NCBI RefSeq assembly: GCF_018070325.1
Contig: NZ_JAGPXY010000070.1
Location: forward strand, 1-34,533
Length of the DNA: 34,533 nucleotides
Reading direction: 5' to 3'
DNA from: Micromonospora sp. H61
Lineage (GTDB): Bacteria > Actinomycetota > Actinomycetes > Mycobacteriales > Micromonosporaceae
In this document: piece after piece, positions 1 through 8,446 of the stretch
Position numbering within the stretch: position 1 is the stretch's first letter
How the letters are laid out: each line of letters starts with the position of its first letter
Translations under genes and position numbers: made by a program
The notes under the pieces: generated by a model
What the model was told of the DNA's origin: nothing
Databases searched by the model: none
Seen by the model: only the letters and a program-made list of their open reading frames with translations

Positions 1-1746
1 GGGACGCTGCGTGCCGGCCTGCAACGGGCCTGCGCGCCGCTGCCCGACGACCCCGGTGGGCTGCTGCCCGGTCTGGTGGTGGGCGACACCAGCCGACTGC
101 CACCCGCCGTCGAGGCGGACTTCCAGGCCACCGGGATGACCCACCTCAACGCGGTCTCCGGCTCCAACGTGGCGATCGTGGTGGGTGCGGTGCTGTTGCT
201 GGCCCGGTGGTCGCGCGCCGGCCCGTGGCTCGCCGCCGCGCTGTGTGGGGTGGCGCTGGTGGGGTTCGTCATTCTCGTGCGCCCGTCGCCGAGCGTCGTA
301 CGGGCAGCCACGATGGGAGCGATCGGGCTTGCCGCGCTCGCCGCCGGTCGACCTCGGGCGGCGCTGCCCGCGCTGGCCGCCGCCGTGACCGTGCTGGTGC
401 TCGTCGACCCCGAGTTGGCCGGGGACCCCGGGTTCGCCCTCTCCGTGCTGGCCACCGGTGGCCTGCTGCTGCTCGCGCCACGTTGGCGGGACGGGTTGCG
501 TCGGCGAGGCGTCCCGCCCGGGCTGGCCGAGGCGCTGGCCGTGCCGGCGGCTGCCCAACTTGCCTGCGGCCCGGTCGTCGCCGGGATCTCCGGCACGGTG
601 AGCCTGGTGGCGGTGCCGGCAAACCTCCTGGCGGTGCCGGCCATCGCCCCGGCGACCGTGCTGGGCGTGCTGGCGGCCATGGTGTCGCCGATCTGGCCGG
701 CCGGCGCCGAGTTCGTCGCGTGGCTGGCGAGTTGGCCGGCCTGGTGGCTGGTGCTCATCGCCCGCCAGGGTGCTCGACTGCCGGGTGGCACCCTGCCGTG
801 GCCGGGTGGGGTGCCCGGTGCACTGCTGCTGACCGGGCTGACCGTCGCGCTGCTGATCGCGGTGCGCCGGCCACTCGTACGCCGGCTGGTGGCGGTGGTC
901 GGGGTCGCCGCCGTGCTGGGTGCCCTGCCGGTTCGGCTGGTGGCCGCCGGCTGGCCGCCCGCGGGGTGGGTGGTGGTGGCCTGCGCGGTGGGGCAGGGCG
1001 ACGCCCTGGTGCTCCCGGTCGACCCCGGCCGGGCCGTGGTGGTGGACGCCGGGCCGGAACCGGGTGCGGTGGACGGTTGCCTACGTCGGCTCGGCGTACG
1101 GGAGGTGCCCCTGCTGGTGATCAGTCACTTCCACGCGGACCACGTGGGCGGGGTGGCCGGGGTGTTCCGGGGGCGGCGGGTGAGTGCCGTGCTGACGCCG
1201 TCGTCCACCGACCCGGAGAGCGGTCGGGACCTGGTTCGGGCGGTGGCCACCGGCGGGCGGGCCGCGCTGCTGACCACAGTGGCCGGCGCTCGCCACCCCG
1301 TGGGCGGGGTCGACCTGCTGGTGCTCGGCCCGCCGTACCCGCTGGCCGGGACCAGGTCCGACCCGAACAACAACTCGCTGGTGCTGCGCGCCACGGTGGC
1401 CGGGGTACGGATCCTGCTGGCCGGCGACGCGGAGACCGAGGAGCAGCACGCGATGGTGGCGCGGGCGGCCCCCGGCCAGTTACGGGCGGACGTGTTGAAG
1501 GTCGCGCACCACGGGTCGGCGTACCAGTACCAGGGCTTCCTCGACGCGGTGCGGCCGGCGGTGGCGCTCGTGCCGGTGGGCACGGGCAACACCTACGGGC
1601 ACCCGAGTCCGGGACTGCTCGCCCAACTGGGCAGGGACGGCGTGCGGGTGCTGCGTACCGACACGGACGGCGACGTGGCGGCGGTCCGGACGGACGGCGG
1701 TCTGGCGGTGGCCCGACGAGGTGTGCCCGCGGGCCGACAGCCCTGA
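1..1746 (+). CDS. comEC: ComEC/Rec2 family DNA internalization protein, 3' part
   Basis: This is the C-terminal part of the inner-membrane channel that moves single-stranded DNA into the cell during natural competence. The frame is open from base 1 to the TGA at 1744-1746, so the start lies outside the window. The first half (to about base 960) encodes a run of very hydrophobic helices typical of the Competence domain, including an N-A-V-S-G-S-N motif near bases 149-169. The second half is a metallo-beta-lactamase-like domain with the S-H-F-H-A-D-H metal motif (about 1123-1143), a later G-D-A motif and an A-H-H-G-S motif (about 1504-1518). The metal ligands look intact, so the domain may be an active nuclease, as proposed for ComEC. 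It lies directly upstream of holA, a common actinobacterial arrangement. Whether this organism is naturally competent cannot be read from the sequence. Confidence 0.93.
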   Translation, partial: GTLRAGLQRACAPLPDDPGGLLPGLVVGDTSRLPPAVEADFQATGMTHLNAVSGSNVAIVVGAVLLLARWSRAGPWLAAALCGVALVGFVILVRPSPSVVRAATMGAIGLAALAAGRPRAALPALAAAVTVLVLVDPELAGDPGFALSVLATGGLLLLAPRWRDGLRRRGVPPGLAEALAVPAAAQLACGPVVAGISGTVSLVAVPANLLAVPAIAPATVLGVLAAMVSPIWPAGAEFVAWLASWPAWWLVLIARQGARLPGGTLPWPGGVPGALLLTGLTVALLIAVRRPLVRRLVAVVGVAAVLGALPVRLVAAGWPPAGWVVVACAVGQGDALVLPVDPGRAVVVDAGPEPGAVDGCLRRLGVREVPLLVISHFHADHVGGVAGVFRGRRVSAVLTPSSTDPESGRDLVRAVATGGRAALLTTVAGARHPVGGVDLLVLGPPYPLAGTRSDPNNNSLVLRATVAGVRILLAGDAETEEQHAMVARAAPGQLRADVLKVAHHGSAYQYQGFLDAVRPAVALVPVGTGNTYGHPSPGLLAQLGRDGVRVLRTDTDGDVAAVRTDGGLAVARRGVPAGRQP

Positions 1747-1890
1747 ATAGGTCTTCGGTTAATCGAGCCAATTGCGGATTTAGCGAACAATTGAGTTGGA
1801 TGTCTGGATTTGCGCTGTGTGCGGGCTGCGCCGATCAAGCAGCGAATGAGCAGGCACGATCCCGCCGCAGGCCGTGCGAATATGGGCGGC
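1747..1890 (+). promoter_or_regulatory. A/T-rich comEC-holA spacer with candidate holA promoters
   Basis: The first half of this spacer is markedly richer in A and T than its surroundings. It holds two copies of the palindrome CAATTG (1769-1774 and 1788-1793). A weak promoter can be drawn as TTGCGG (1772-1777), 18 nt, TTGGAT (1796-1801). A second -10-like box, GAATAT (1878-1883), stands 7 nt before the GTG at 1891 and would give a leaderless holA transcript. Both are pattern matches only. Confidence 0.3.
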
Positions 1891-2862
1891 GTGACCCCCG
1901 CCAGCCTCGCCCCCATTCTGCTCGTCCTCGGTGACGAGGAACTGCTCGCCACGCGCGCGGTCACCGAAGCTGTCGCGAAGGTTCGCAGTGTGGACCCCGA
2001 GGTGGACGTCCGCGAGTACCAGGCCAGTGCGCTCACCGTCGGCGAGATCGCCGAGATGCTCAGCCCCTCGCTGTTCGGCGGGCGGCGGCTGCTGATCCTG
2101 CGTTCCGGCCAGGACGCCCGCAAGGATCTGGTCGCCGCGCTGTTGGCGTATGCGAAGAATCCCGACCCGGAGGTCCAACTGCTGGTGCTGCACCTGGGCG
2201 GTGCCAAGGGCAAGGCGTTCGCCGACGGCCTGCGGGCGGCCGGCGCGACGGTGGTCCCGGCCGCCAAGCTCAAGGGGCACCGCGATCGGGTGGCCTTCGT
2301 CCGCGACGAGATCCGGCGGGCCGGCGGAAGGTGCACCGACGACGCCGCCGAGGCGCTCATCGCCGCGGTCGGCAACGACCTGCGTGAGCTGGCCGCCGCC
2401 TGCTCCCAACTGATCGCCGACACCGATGGGCGGATCAGCGCCGAGGCGGTCTCCCGTTACTACCGGGGCCGGGTCGAGGTGACCGGCTTCACGGTGGCGG
2501 ACGCCACGATGGTCGGCGACGTGCCGGCGGCGCTCGAGGCACTGCGCTGGGCCCTGCACGTCGGGGTCGACCCGGTGCCCATCGCCGATGCCCTGGCCGA
2601 CGGGGTGCGCACTGTGGCCCGGGTGGCGTCGGCCGGGCGGGGTAGCCCGTACCAGCTCGCCAGCAGCCTCGGAATGCCCGCCTGGAAGATCGAGCGGGCG
2701 CAGCGGCAGGGGCGGGGCTGGACGCCGGAGGGCCTGGTCCGGGCCATGCAGGTCGCCGCCGAGTGCAACGCGGCCGTCAAGGGCGGCTCCGACGACCGGG
2801 CGTACGCCCTGGAGCGTGCGGTCTTCTCGGTCGCGGCGGCCCGGCAGGGCAGCGCCAGGTGA
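1882..2862 (+). CDS. holA: DNA polymerase III subunit delta
   Basis: This subunit of the clamp loader opens the beta sliding clamp during replication. The product is about 326 aa, normal for HolA. Its N-terminus (L-V-L-G-D-E-E-L-L at about residues 12-20) and the following Rossmann-like, AAA+-derived region lacking a real Walker A match the delta family. The C-terminal helical collar domain includes S-S-L-G-M-P-A-W-K near residue 265. Possible starts are ATG 1882 and GTG 1891; neither has a good Shine-Dalgarno site, and the GTG has a -10-like GAATAT 7 nt upstream. The reading frame extends further upstream, but that part is the spacer and is not protein-like. The stop overlaps the GTG of the next gene (GTGA, 2859-2862). 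Confidence 0.93.
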   Translation: MGGVTPASLAPILLVLGDEELLATRAVTEAVAKVRSVDPEVDVREYQASALTVGEIAEMLSPSLFGGRRLLILRSGQDARKDLVAALLAYAKNPDPEVQLLVLHLGGAKGKAFADGLRAAGATVVPAAKLKGHRDRVAFVRDEIRRAGGRCTDDAAEALIAAVGNDLRELAAACSQLIADTDGRISAEAVSRYYRGRVEVTGFTVADATMVGDVPAALEALRWALHVGVDPVPIADALADGVRTVARVASAGRGSPYQLASSLGMPAWKIERAQRQGRGWTPEGLVRAMQVAAECNAAVKGGSDDRAYALERAVFSVAAARQGSAR

Positions 2863-3281
2863 CGGGGGCGAACCGCCCAGCGTGGGCCACCATTCCCGTG
2901 GACGAGGAGCGGTACCGGCCGCTCTACGCCCGGCTCCTCGGCCTGCGGTTCGTCAACCCCGGCGGCGTGCTGTGTTTCCTCTTCTTCGAAGGTGCCATCG
3001 CCCTTGCGGTGCTGCTCGCCCTCGCCGAGTTGGTCAGCTGGTGGGCGGTGCTGGTGCTGCCGGTAGTGGTGGCCGCCATGGTGAAGCTCAACGACATGGT
3101 GGCCGCGATCGTGGTCCGCTCCGCCGCGCTCGTGCCCGAGCAGGAACGGGACCGGTTTCGCCGGCAGATGGAACCGGTGGTCGGCCGAGCCCGGGTGGAG
3201 TGGGTCTCGCACAGCGTTCCCGGCGTCGTGATCACCGCCGACCCGTTGCCGCCGCCCCGGCGGACCAACCCGTCAGACTGA
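2859..3281 (+). CDS. Small two-helix membrane protein, function unknown
   Basis: The start GTG at 2859 overlaps the holA stop (GTGA), which implies translational coupling and favours this start over upstream alternatives in the frame. The product is about 140 aa: a short polar N-terminus, two closely spaced hydrophobic segments (about residues 38-60 and 65-90) and a charged C-terminus rich in Arg and Glu ending in a proline-rich tail. The layout suggests a helical hairpin in the membrane with both ends on the cytoplasmic side. I do not recognise a characterised family; proteins of this kind next to holA are usually annotated as hypothetical in Micromonosporaceae. Its coupling to holA may reflect shared expression more than shared function. 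Confidence 0.8.
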   Translation: MTGANRPAWATIPVDEERYRPLYARLLGLRFVNPGGVLCFLFFEGAIALAVLLALAELVSWWAVLVLPVVVAAMVKLNDMVAAIVVRSAALVPEQERDRFRRQMEPVVGRARVEWVSHSVPGVVITADPLPPPRRTNPSD

Positions 3282-3316
3282 GCGCCGACCCCGTCGGAGC
3301 CCACCGCACAGGAACG

Positions 3317-3381
3317 GCCGGCCGGAGAAACGCGGCCGGCAGCACGCACAGAACGGCCGGCCCGGATAGACCCGGCCGGCC
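3317..3381. repeat. Two tandem GGCCGGCC-type hairpins
   Basis: Two perfect 8-bp stems follow one another. The first is 3317-3324 with 3333-3340 (8-nt loop). The second is GGCCGGCC at 3355-3362 and 3374-3381 (11-nt loop). Each is preceded by a similar G-A-A-C-G-G-C-C-G-G string, so they look like a duplicated module. They precede the main terminator hairpin and have no T tract. Confidence 0.6.
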
Positions 3382-3394
3382 TCTGGACACGCGG

Positions 3395-3422
3395 AAACCC
3401 CGGGCCTGGGGCCCGGGGTTTT
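3395..3422. terminator. Bidirectional terminator between the holA operon and rpsT
   Basis: A perfect 12-bp stem, 3395-3406 (AAACCCCGGGCC) with 3410-3421 (GGCCCGGGGTTT), has a 3-nt loop. The arms carry A and T tracts at their outer ends, so the hairpin can end transcription on both strands. It lies between the convergent upstream small gene (+) and rpsT (-). Confidence 0.8.
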
Positions 3423-3447
3423 CCGAATCAGTCTGACGGTGAAGTCG

Positions 3448-3714
3448 TCAGGCGGAGAGCGACACCACGCGCTTCGCGATCGCGGACTTGCGGTTCGCGG
3501 CCTGGTTGGAGTGGATCACGCCCTTGCTGACGGCCTTGTCCAGCTTGCGCGAGGCGTCCAGCATGAGCGCGGTCGCCTTCTCGACGTCACCGGCCTCGGC
3601 AGCCTCGTGGAACTTCCGGACGGCGGTCTTCAGCGACGACTTGACCGACTTGTTGCGCAGCCGGGCCTTCTCGTTCTGCCGGTTGCGCTTGATCTGGGAC
3701 TTGATGTTCGCCAC
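3448..3714 (-). CDS. rpsT: 30S ribosomal protein S20
   Basis: This primary 16S rRNA-binding protein of the small ribosomal subunit is 88 aa, the normal length. It starts with M-A-N-I-K-S-Q-I-K-R, has the basic K-R-N-R-Q-N-E-K-A-R segment that contacts 16S rRNA, and ends in the conserved region with H-S-N-Q-A-A-N-R-K-S. The reading frame and both ends are unambiguous. It is a single-gene unit on the minus strand, terminated by the strong hairpin at 3395-3422. A candidate -10 (TAAGCT, minus strand 3753-3748) and a 7-bp inverted repeat further upstream are described separately. S20 genes are often autoregulated at translation; no leader element for this can be defined here. Confidence 0.98.
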   Translation of the reverse strand: MANIKSQIKRNRQNEKARLRNKSVKSSLKTAVRKFHEAAEAGDVEKATALMLDASRKLDKAVSKGVIHSNQAANRKSAIAKRVVSLSA

Positions 3715-3747
3715 GCGACAGCCTCGTCTTGATAGCTCGGGTTGGTC

Positions 3748-3781
3748 AGCTTATTGCGCGTGATGACGAACGTGCGTCATC
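3748..3781 (-). promoter_or_regulatory. Candidate rpsT promoter with upstream inverted repeat
   Basis: On the minus strand TAAGCT (3753-3748) fits the TANNNT -10 consensus, 33 nt before the rpsT start. Just upstream, GATGACG (3762-3768) and CGTCATC (3775-3781) form a perfect 7-bp inverted repeat with a 6-nt spacer, covering the place where a -35 would lie. No convincing TTGAC-type -35 was found. Confidence 0.3.
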
Positions 3782-3817
3782 GCTGCGCGAAGAGCCAGGT
3801 TACCAGGTCGCCCGGGA

Positions 3818-3834
3818 CGAGCCAAAACGGCTCG
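3818..3834 (-). terminator. Small hairpin downstream of the phosphotransferase gene
   Basis: CGAGCC (3818-3823) pairs with GGCTCG (3829-3834) around a 5-nt A-rich loop. It lies about 130 nt past the minus-strand stop at 3964 and is a weak candidate terminator. Confidence 0.35.
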
Positions 3835-3894
3835 GCCTTCGCGCGAACGGACCCGGCCCGTCGGGGACCAGGTTACGCCCTCGACCACGGTGGC

Positions 3895-3979
3895 GCCCCA
3901 CCGCCAGCCCTGGGCAGCCGGTCTGCGTCACCGGGAGTCCAGGCTGCCCCAGGCCGGTCCGCGTCACCGCCAGCCCTGG
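3895..3979 (-). repeat. Degenerate 30-36-bp tandem repeat after the phosphotransferase gene
   Basis: On the minus strand three imperfect copies of a unit starting C-C-A-G-G-G-C-T-G-G and containing G-G-T-G-A-C-G-C-(G/A)-G-A-C-C-G-G follow each other. The first copy includes the final codons and stop of the phosphotransferase gene at 3964. Spacings are about 36 and 30 nt. It looks like a local duplication of the gene's 3' end that has since diverged. Confidence 0.5.
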
Positions 3980-4950
3980 CGGCGGGCCAGCCAGTCGAGC
4001 GACTGCTCGCCGCTCCACCGCTGGTGGGCGGGCAGGTGCGGCGAGGCCGTCGGCGGTGCCGCCGCAGCGCCGGTGAGGTAGTAGCCGGCCAACGCGGCCA
4101 GTGTCGCGTCCAGCGCGTCCGGGGGCGCGCCGGCGGTGGTCGGGTGCGCGGCGAAGAGCCGGTCCGCGTCCAGCCCGCTGGCGTACGCGGTGAGCAGCAG
4201 GCCGGCCAGGTCGAACCAGGCCGGCCCGGTGCAGACCCAGGTCCAGTCGCAGAACCAGGCTCGACCGTCCGGGCCGATCAGCACGTTGTCGACCCGCAGG
4301 TCGCCGTGGATCAGGCCGGTCGCGCCGGCGGCGTACCGGGGGAGGAGGGATTCCAACTCCACCAACTCGGGCAGCCGGTCCAGCAGCGGCGCGGGCAGTG
4401 GCGGGGTCGGCTCCCGACCGGCGGCGACCTCCTCCCACCAGAGGATGTCCGACCGGGCCAGATCGGCCAGGTGCGGCAGGCCGAGCGCGGTCAGCTCGGC
4501 CGGCGGGTCGGCCAGGGCGGCGGCGATCCGCGCGTACCCGGCGAGGGTGGCGTCCAACTCGGCGGGCACCCAGGGCAGGTGCGGTGTGTGCCCGTCGACG
4601 GCGTCGGTGCACAGCACGAACCAGCCGGCCGCGGAGAGGGTCCACCGGGGGCGGGGCGCCGGCAGGTCGGCCGGCAGCCGGTCGAGGATCGCGGCCTCTC
4701 GGGCGTACCAGTCGACCAGATGCGGTTGCTCGGCGGCGGGTGCGGCCTTGACGAAGGCCCGACCACCGTCGGCGGTGTCGAGCACGGCGGCGAACCCGCG
4801 GGTGAAGCCCGCGCCCGCGACCCGGGCGGTGACCACCGGCGCGCCGAGCCGGTCGGCGACCGCGGCCCGCAGCGCCGCCGGTAACGCCGGCCACGACGGG
4901 CGCAGGGCGCTCGCGTGGTACGGCACCGGCGGCAGCAGGGAAGGGGACAT
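3964..4950 (-). CDS. Aminoglycoside phosphotransferase (APH) family kinase
   Basis: The product is a 328-aa protein-kinase-like small-molecule phosphotransferase. A conserved Lys of the N-lobe is seen in A-F-V-K-A (about K68). The catalytic loop reads H-G-D-L-R-V-D-N (His215 to Asn222), and the metal-binding position that is usually DFE or DWE reads C-D-W-T-W (Asp235). The key residues are therefore present. The start at 4950 has G-G-T-G-G-G just upstream; longer readings of the frame run antisense into lepA and are shadows. The substrate is unknown: this large family includes aminoglycoside, homoserine, choline and macrolide kinases, and chromosomal copies in actinobacteria are usually not resistance genes. 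It is divergent from the DUF4240 gene, with 61 bp between starts. Confidence 0.85.
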   Translation of the reverse strand: MSPSLLPPVPYHASALRPSWPALPAALRAAVADRLGAPVVTARVAGAGFTRGFAAVLDTADGGRAFVKAAPAAEQPHLVDWYAREAAILDRLPADLPAPRPRWTLSAAGWFVLCTDAVDGHTPHLPWVPAELDATLAGYARIAAALADPPAELTALGLPHLADLARSDILWWEEVAAGREPTPPLPAPLLDRLPELVELESLLPRYAAGATGLIHGDLRVDNVLIGPDGRAWFCDWTWVCTGPAWFDLAGLLLTAYASGLDADRLFAAHPTTAGAPPDALDATLAALAGYYLTGAAAAPPTASPHLPAHQRWSGEQSLDWLARRQGWR

Positions 4951-5011
4951 CCCACCATGCTGCCCCGGGGTACGTGCGCGACGCACGGCGACACTGCCAG
5001 ACTGCCAAGCC

Positions 5012-5548
5012 ATGAGGACCGAGGACTTCTGGCAGCTGATCGACGAGGCGCGGGCCGGCGGCGGGGGTGAGCCCGGCCCGGTCGCCGCGCGGGCCGTGGC
5101 GCTGCTCGCCGAGCGCGACCCGGAGGACATCATCGGGTACGCGCGGCACCAGACGCGGGTGCTGGCCGCGTCGCACAAGGCGGATCTGTGGGGTGCGGCG
5201 TACCTGATCAACGGTGGTGCCTCGGCTGACGGCTTCGAACACTTCCGGGGCTGGCTGATGACCCAGGGCCGGGCCGTCTTCGCCCGCGCGGTCGCCGAAC
5301 CGGACTCGCTGGCCGAACTGCCCCAGGTGCGGGCGGCCTCGCTCAGCGGCGAGGAGTTCTCCGCCGAGCAGATGCTCTCGGTGCCCTGGGACGCGTACCG
5401 CAAGGCCACCGCTACCGAACTGCCGGCGGACCGCGACCCGGTGCGGACGCCGGATCTCAACGACTTCTGGGACTTCGACGACGAGGACGAGGCGCGTCGC
5501 CGGCTGCCCCGGCTGGCCGCGCTCTTCGTCGAGCCGCCGATGGAGTGA
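5012..5548 (+). CDS. DUF4240 domain protein
   Basis: This soluble 178-aa protein opens with M-R-T-E-D-F-W-Q-L-I-D-E-A-R, the usual N-terminal signature of the DUF4240 family. It continues with alpha-helical segments and a conserved central part around Y-L-I-N-G-G and F-E-H-F-R-G-W-L. The C-terminal part is acidic (F-W-D-F-D-D-E-D-E) and ends at the TGA 5546-5548. There is no signal peptide or membrane segment. No biochemical role is established for this family as far as I know; members are common in actinobacteria and sometimes sit near WGR or defence-like genes, but nothing here supports such a role. A -10-like CAGACT lies 8 nt before the ATG, so the transcript may be nearly leaderless. Confidence 0.85.
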   Translation: MRTEDFWQLIDEARAGGGGEPGPVAARAVALLAERDPEDIIGYARHQTRVLAASHKADLWGAAYLINGGASADGFEHFRGWLMTQGRAVFARAVAEPDSLAELPQVRAASLSGEEFSAEQMLSVPWDAYRKATATELPADRDPVRTPDLNDFWDFDDEDEARRRLPRLAALFVEPPME

Positions 5549-5664
5549 GGGATCCTCGGGCCGTTCCATCGCCCGCGCAGTGGGCGCACCCCGGCGGCGT
5601 GGGAACATAGAGGGGGTCGGCGGCGCGCCGGCCTGTTGACGTCAGCCGACCAGAACGGACCGCT

Positions 5665-7542
<1,878 letters not shown>

Positions 7543-7556
7543 TTCGCGCCGCCGTA

Positions 7557-7594
7557 CGCGCCCGGGTGCCATCCGCACCCGGGCGCGTCGCGTT
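7557..7594 (+). terminator. Terminator of lepA
   Basis: A perfect 13-bp G/C stem joins 7557-7569 and 7575-7587 with a 5-nt loop, 15 nt after the lepA stop. A short T run (CGTTT) follows. Confidence 0.85.
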
Positions 7595-7910
7595 TCCGGA
7601 CGCCTCGCCCACAGTGCCTCCGCCGGGTCCCTTGGGCCGCAGAGACTGCCGGCCGAGCGCGCCGGTGGGGGAGTGTGACCGCCCGGTGCGGAAAACTTTT
7701 CCGTCGCTCTCGTGGGGCCGACGGGTCGACCAAACGGGCTCCGACCTGTGTGGACGTACTCACGCGTCAACCGACGCACCTCCCGAACATTGACGGTTGA
7801 CGTTGTCGATTGAGATGAGTCGGTTTGGGCTTTCGGTGGGTCGGGCACTTAGCCGTCACGACAGGAAGCACACGCATCGTGTGTCAGACATTCTTTGAAG
7901 GAGGGCGACC
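7595..7910 (+). promoter_or_regulatory. Leader region with palindromes upstream of the GlsB-type gene
   Basis: There is no credible gene in these 316 bases. The region holds three symmetric elements: CGGAAAA-C-TTTTCCG at 7689-7703 (perfect 7-bp arms, A/T-rich core); CGTCAACCG at 7765-7773 with CGGTTGACG at 7794-7802 (perfect 9-bp arms, 20-nt spacer); and CACACG at 7869-7874 with CGTGTG at 7878-7883. TTGACG within 7791-7804 could serve as a -35, but no well-spaced TANNNT follows. The density of symmetric sites suggests a regulated promoter; the regulator is unknown. Confidence 0.4.
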
Positions 7911-8195
7911 GTGGAGTTCACCGTGTGGGGCATCATCACTGCGATCGTTGTTGGTCTCATCGTCGGCGCGCTCGGCCGCCTGGTCGTCCCGGGCCGGCAG
8001 AACATGCCGATCTGGCTGCACCTGCTGATCGGTGTCGGCGCCGCGCTGCTGGGCACCGTCCTGGCGCGGGCCATCGGCATCGCGACCGAGACGAGCGGTA
8101 TCGACTGGGCCGAGCTGCTGGTGCAGGTCGTGGTGGCCGCGATCGCTGTCGCGCTGGTGGCCGGTGTTGGTCGCCGCCGCAGCGTCACCCGATAA
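7911..8195 (+). CDS. GlsB/YeaQ/YmgE family membrane protein
   Basis: This 94-aa integral membrane protein has three hydrophobic segments (about residues 4-25, 33-55 and 65-87) and the Gly-rich G-L-I-V-G-A-L-G-R-L signature of the family once called transglycosylase-associated. The GTG start has an excellent Shine-Dalgarno site (GAAGGAGGG, 8 nt before the start). Family members are generally small stress- or stationary-phase-induced membrane proteins with no proven enzymatic activity. The long upstream region with palindromes fits regulated expression. It stands alone: a terminator precedes it and another follows at 8247. Confidence 0.88.
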   Translation: MEFTVWGIITAIVVGLIVGALGRLVVPGRQNMPIWLHLLIGVGAALLGTVLARAIGIATETSGIDWAELLVQVVVAAIAVALVAGVGRRRSVTR

Positions 8196-8246
8196 CGACC
8201 CGGCATCATCTGGCGACACAGCACCACGGCTGGAACAGCACTACTG

Positions 8247-8281
8247 GAAAGGGCGCCCGGCCGAGAGCCGGGCGCTCTTTC
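8247..8281 (+). terminator. Terminator after the GlsB-type gene
   Basis: A 15-bp stem, 8247-8261 with 8267-8281 (one C/T mismatch) and a 5-nt loop, ends in CTCTTTC. Confidence 0.85.
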
Positions 8282-8371
8282 GTGCTGAAAGGCCCGGCTT
8301 TGGCCGGATGTTGGAGTGCCGGTCGTCGGGCCGCTGCGGTACGGTCGCCACGCTTCGGCCAGTTCCGCCCA

Positions 8372-8412
8372 CTGTCGTAAAGGAATTCTCCGTACTAGGG
8401 TGCGGCGGAGAA
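8372..8412 (+). promoter_or_regulatory. Candidate promoter/operator of the sugar importer operon
   Basis: CTGTCG (8372-8377), an 18-nt spacer and TAGGGT (8396-8401, TANNNT) make a plausible promoter about 45 nt before the start. TTCTCCG (8386-8392) and CGGAGAA (8406-8412) form a 7-bp inverted repeat embracing the -10, where a repressor could act. No regulator gene lies next to the operon. Confidence 0.4.
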
Positions 8413-8446
8413 GGTTAGTTCCAGGCGGCGCGAGGGGAGAAGTGGC

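Noticed and set aside
3964..4950. Aminoglycoside resistance gene
   Set aside because: Fold and motifs show a phosphotransferase of the APH superfamily, but nothing identifies an aminoglycoside substrate; chromosomal context is housekeeping.
7566..7793. Small plus-strand frame (75 codons) after lepA
   Set aside because: It starts inside the lepA terminator hairpin, has no ribosome-binding site and shows no protein-like pattern.
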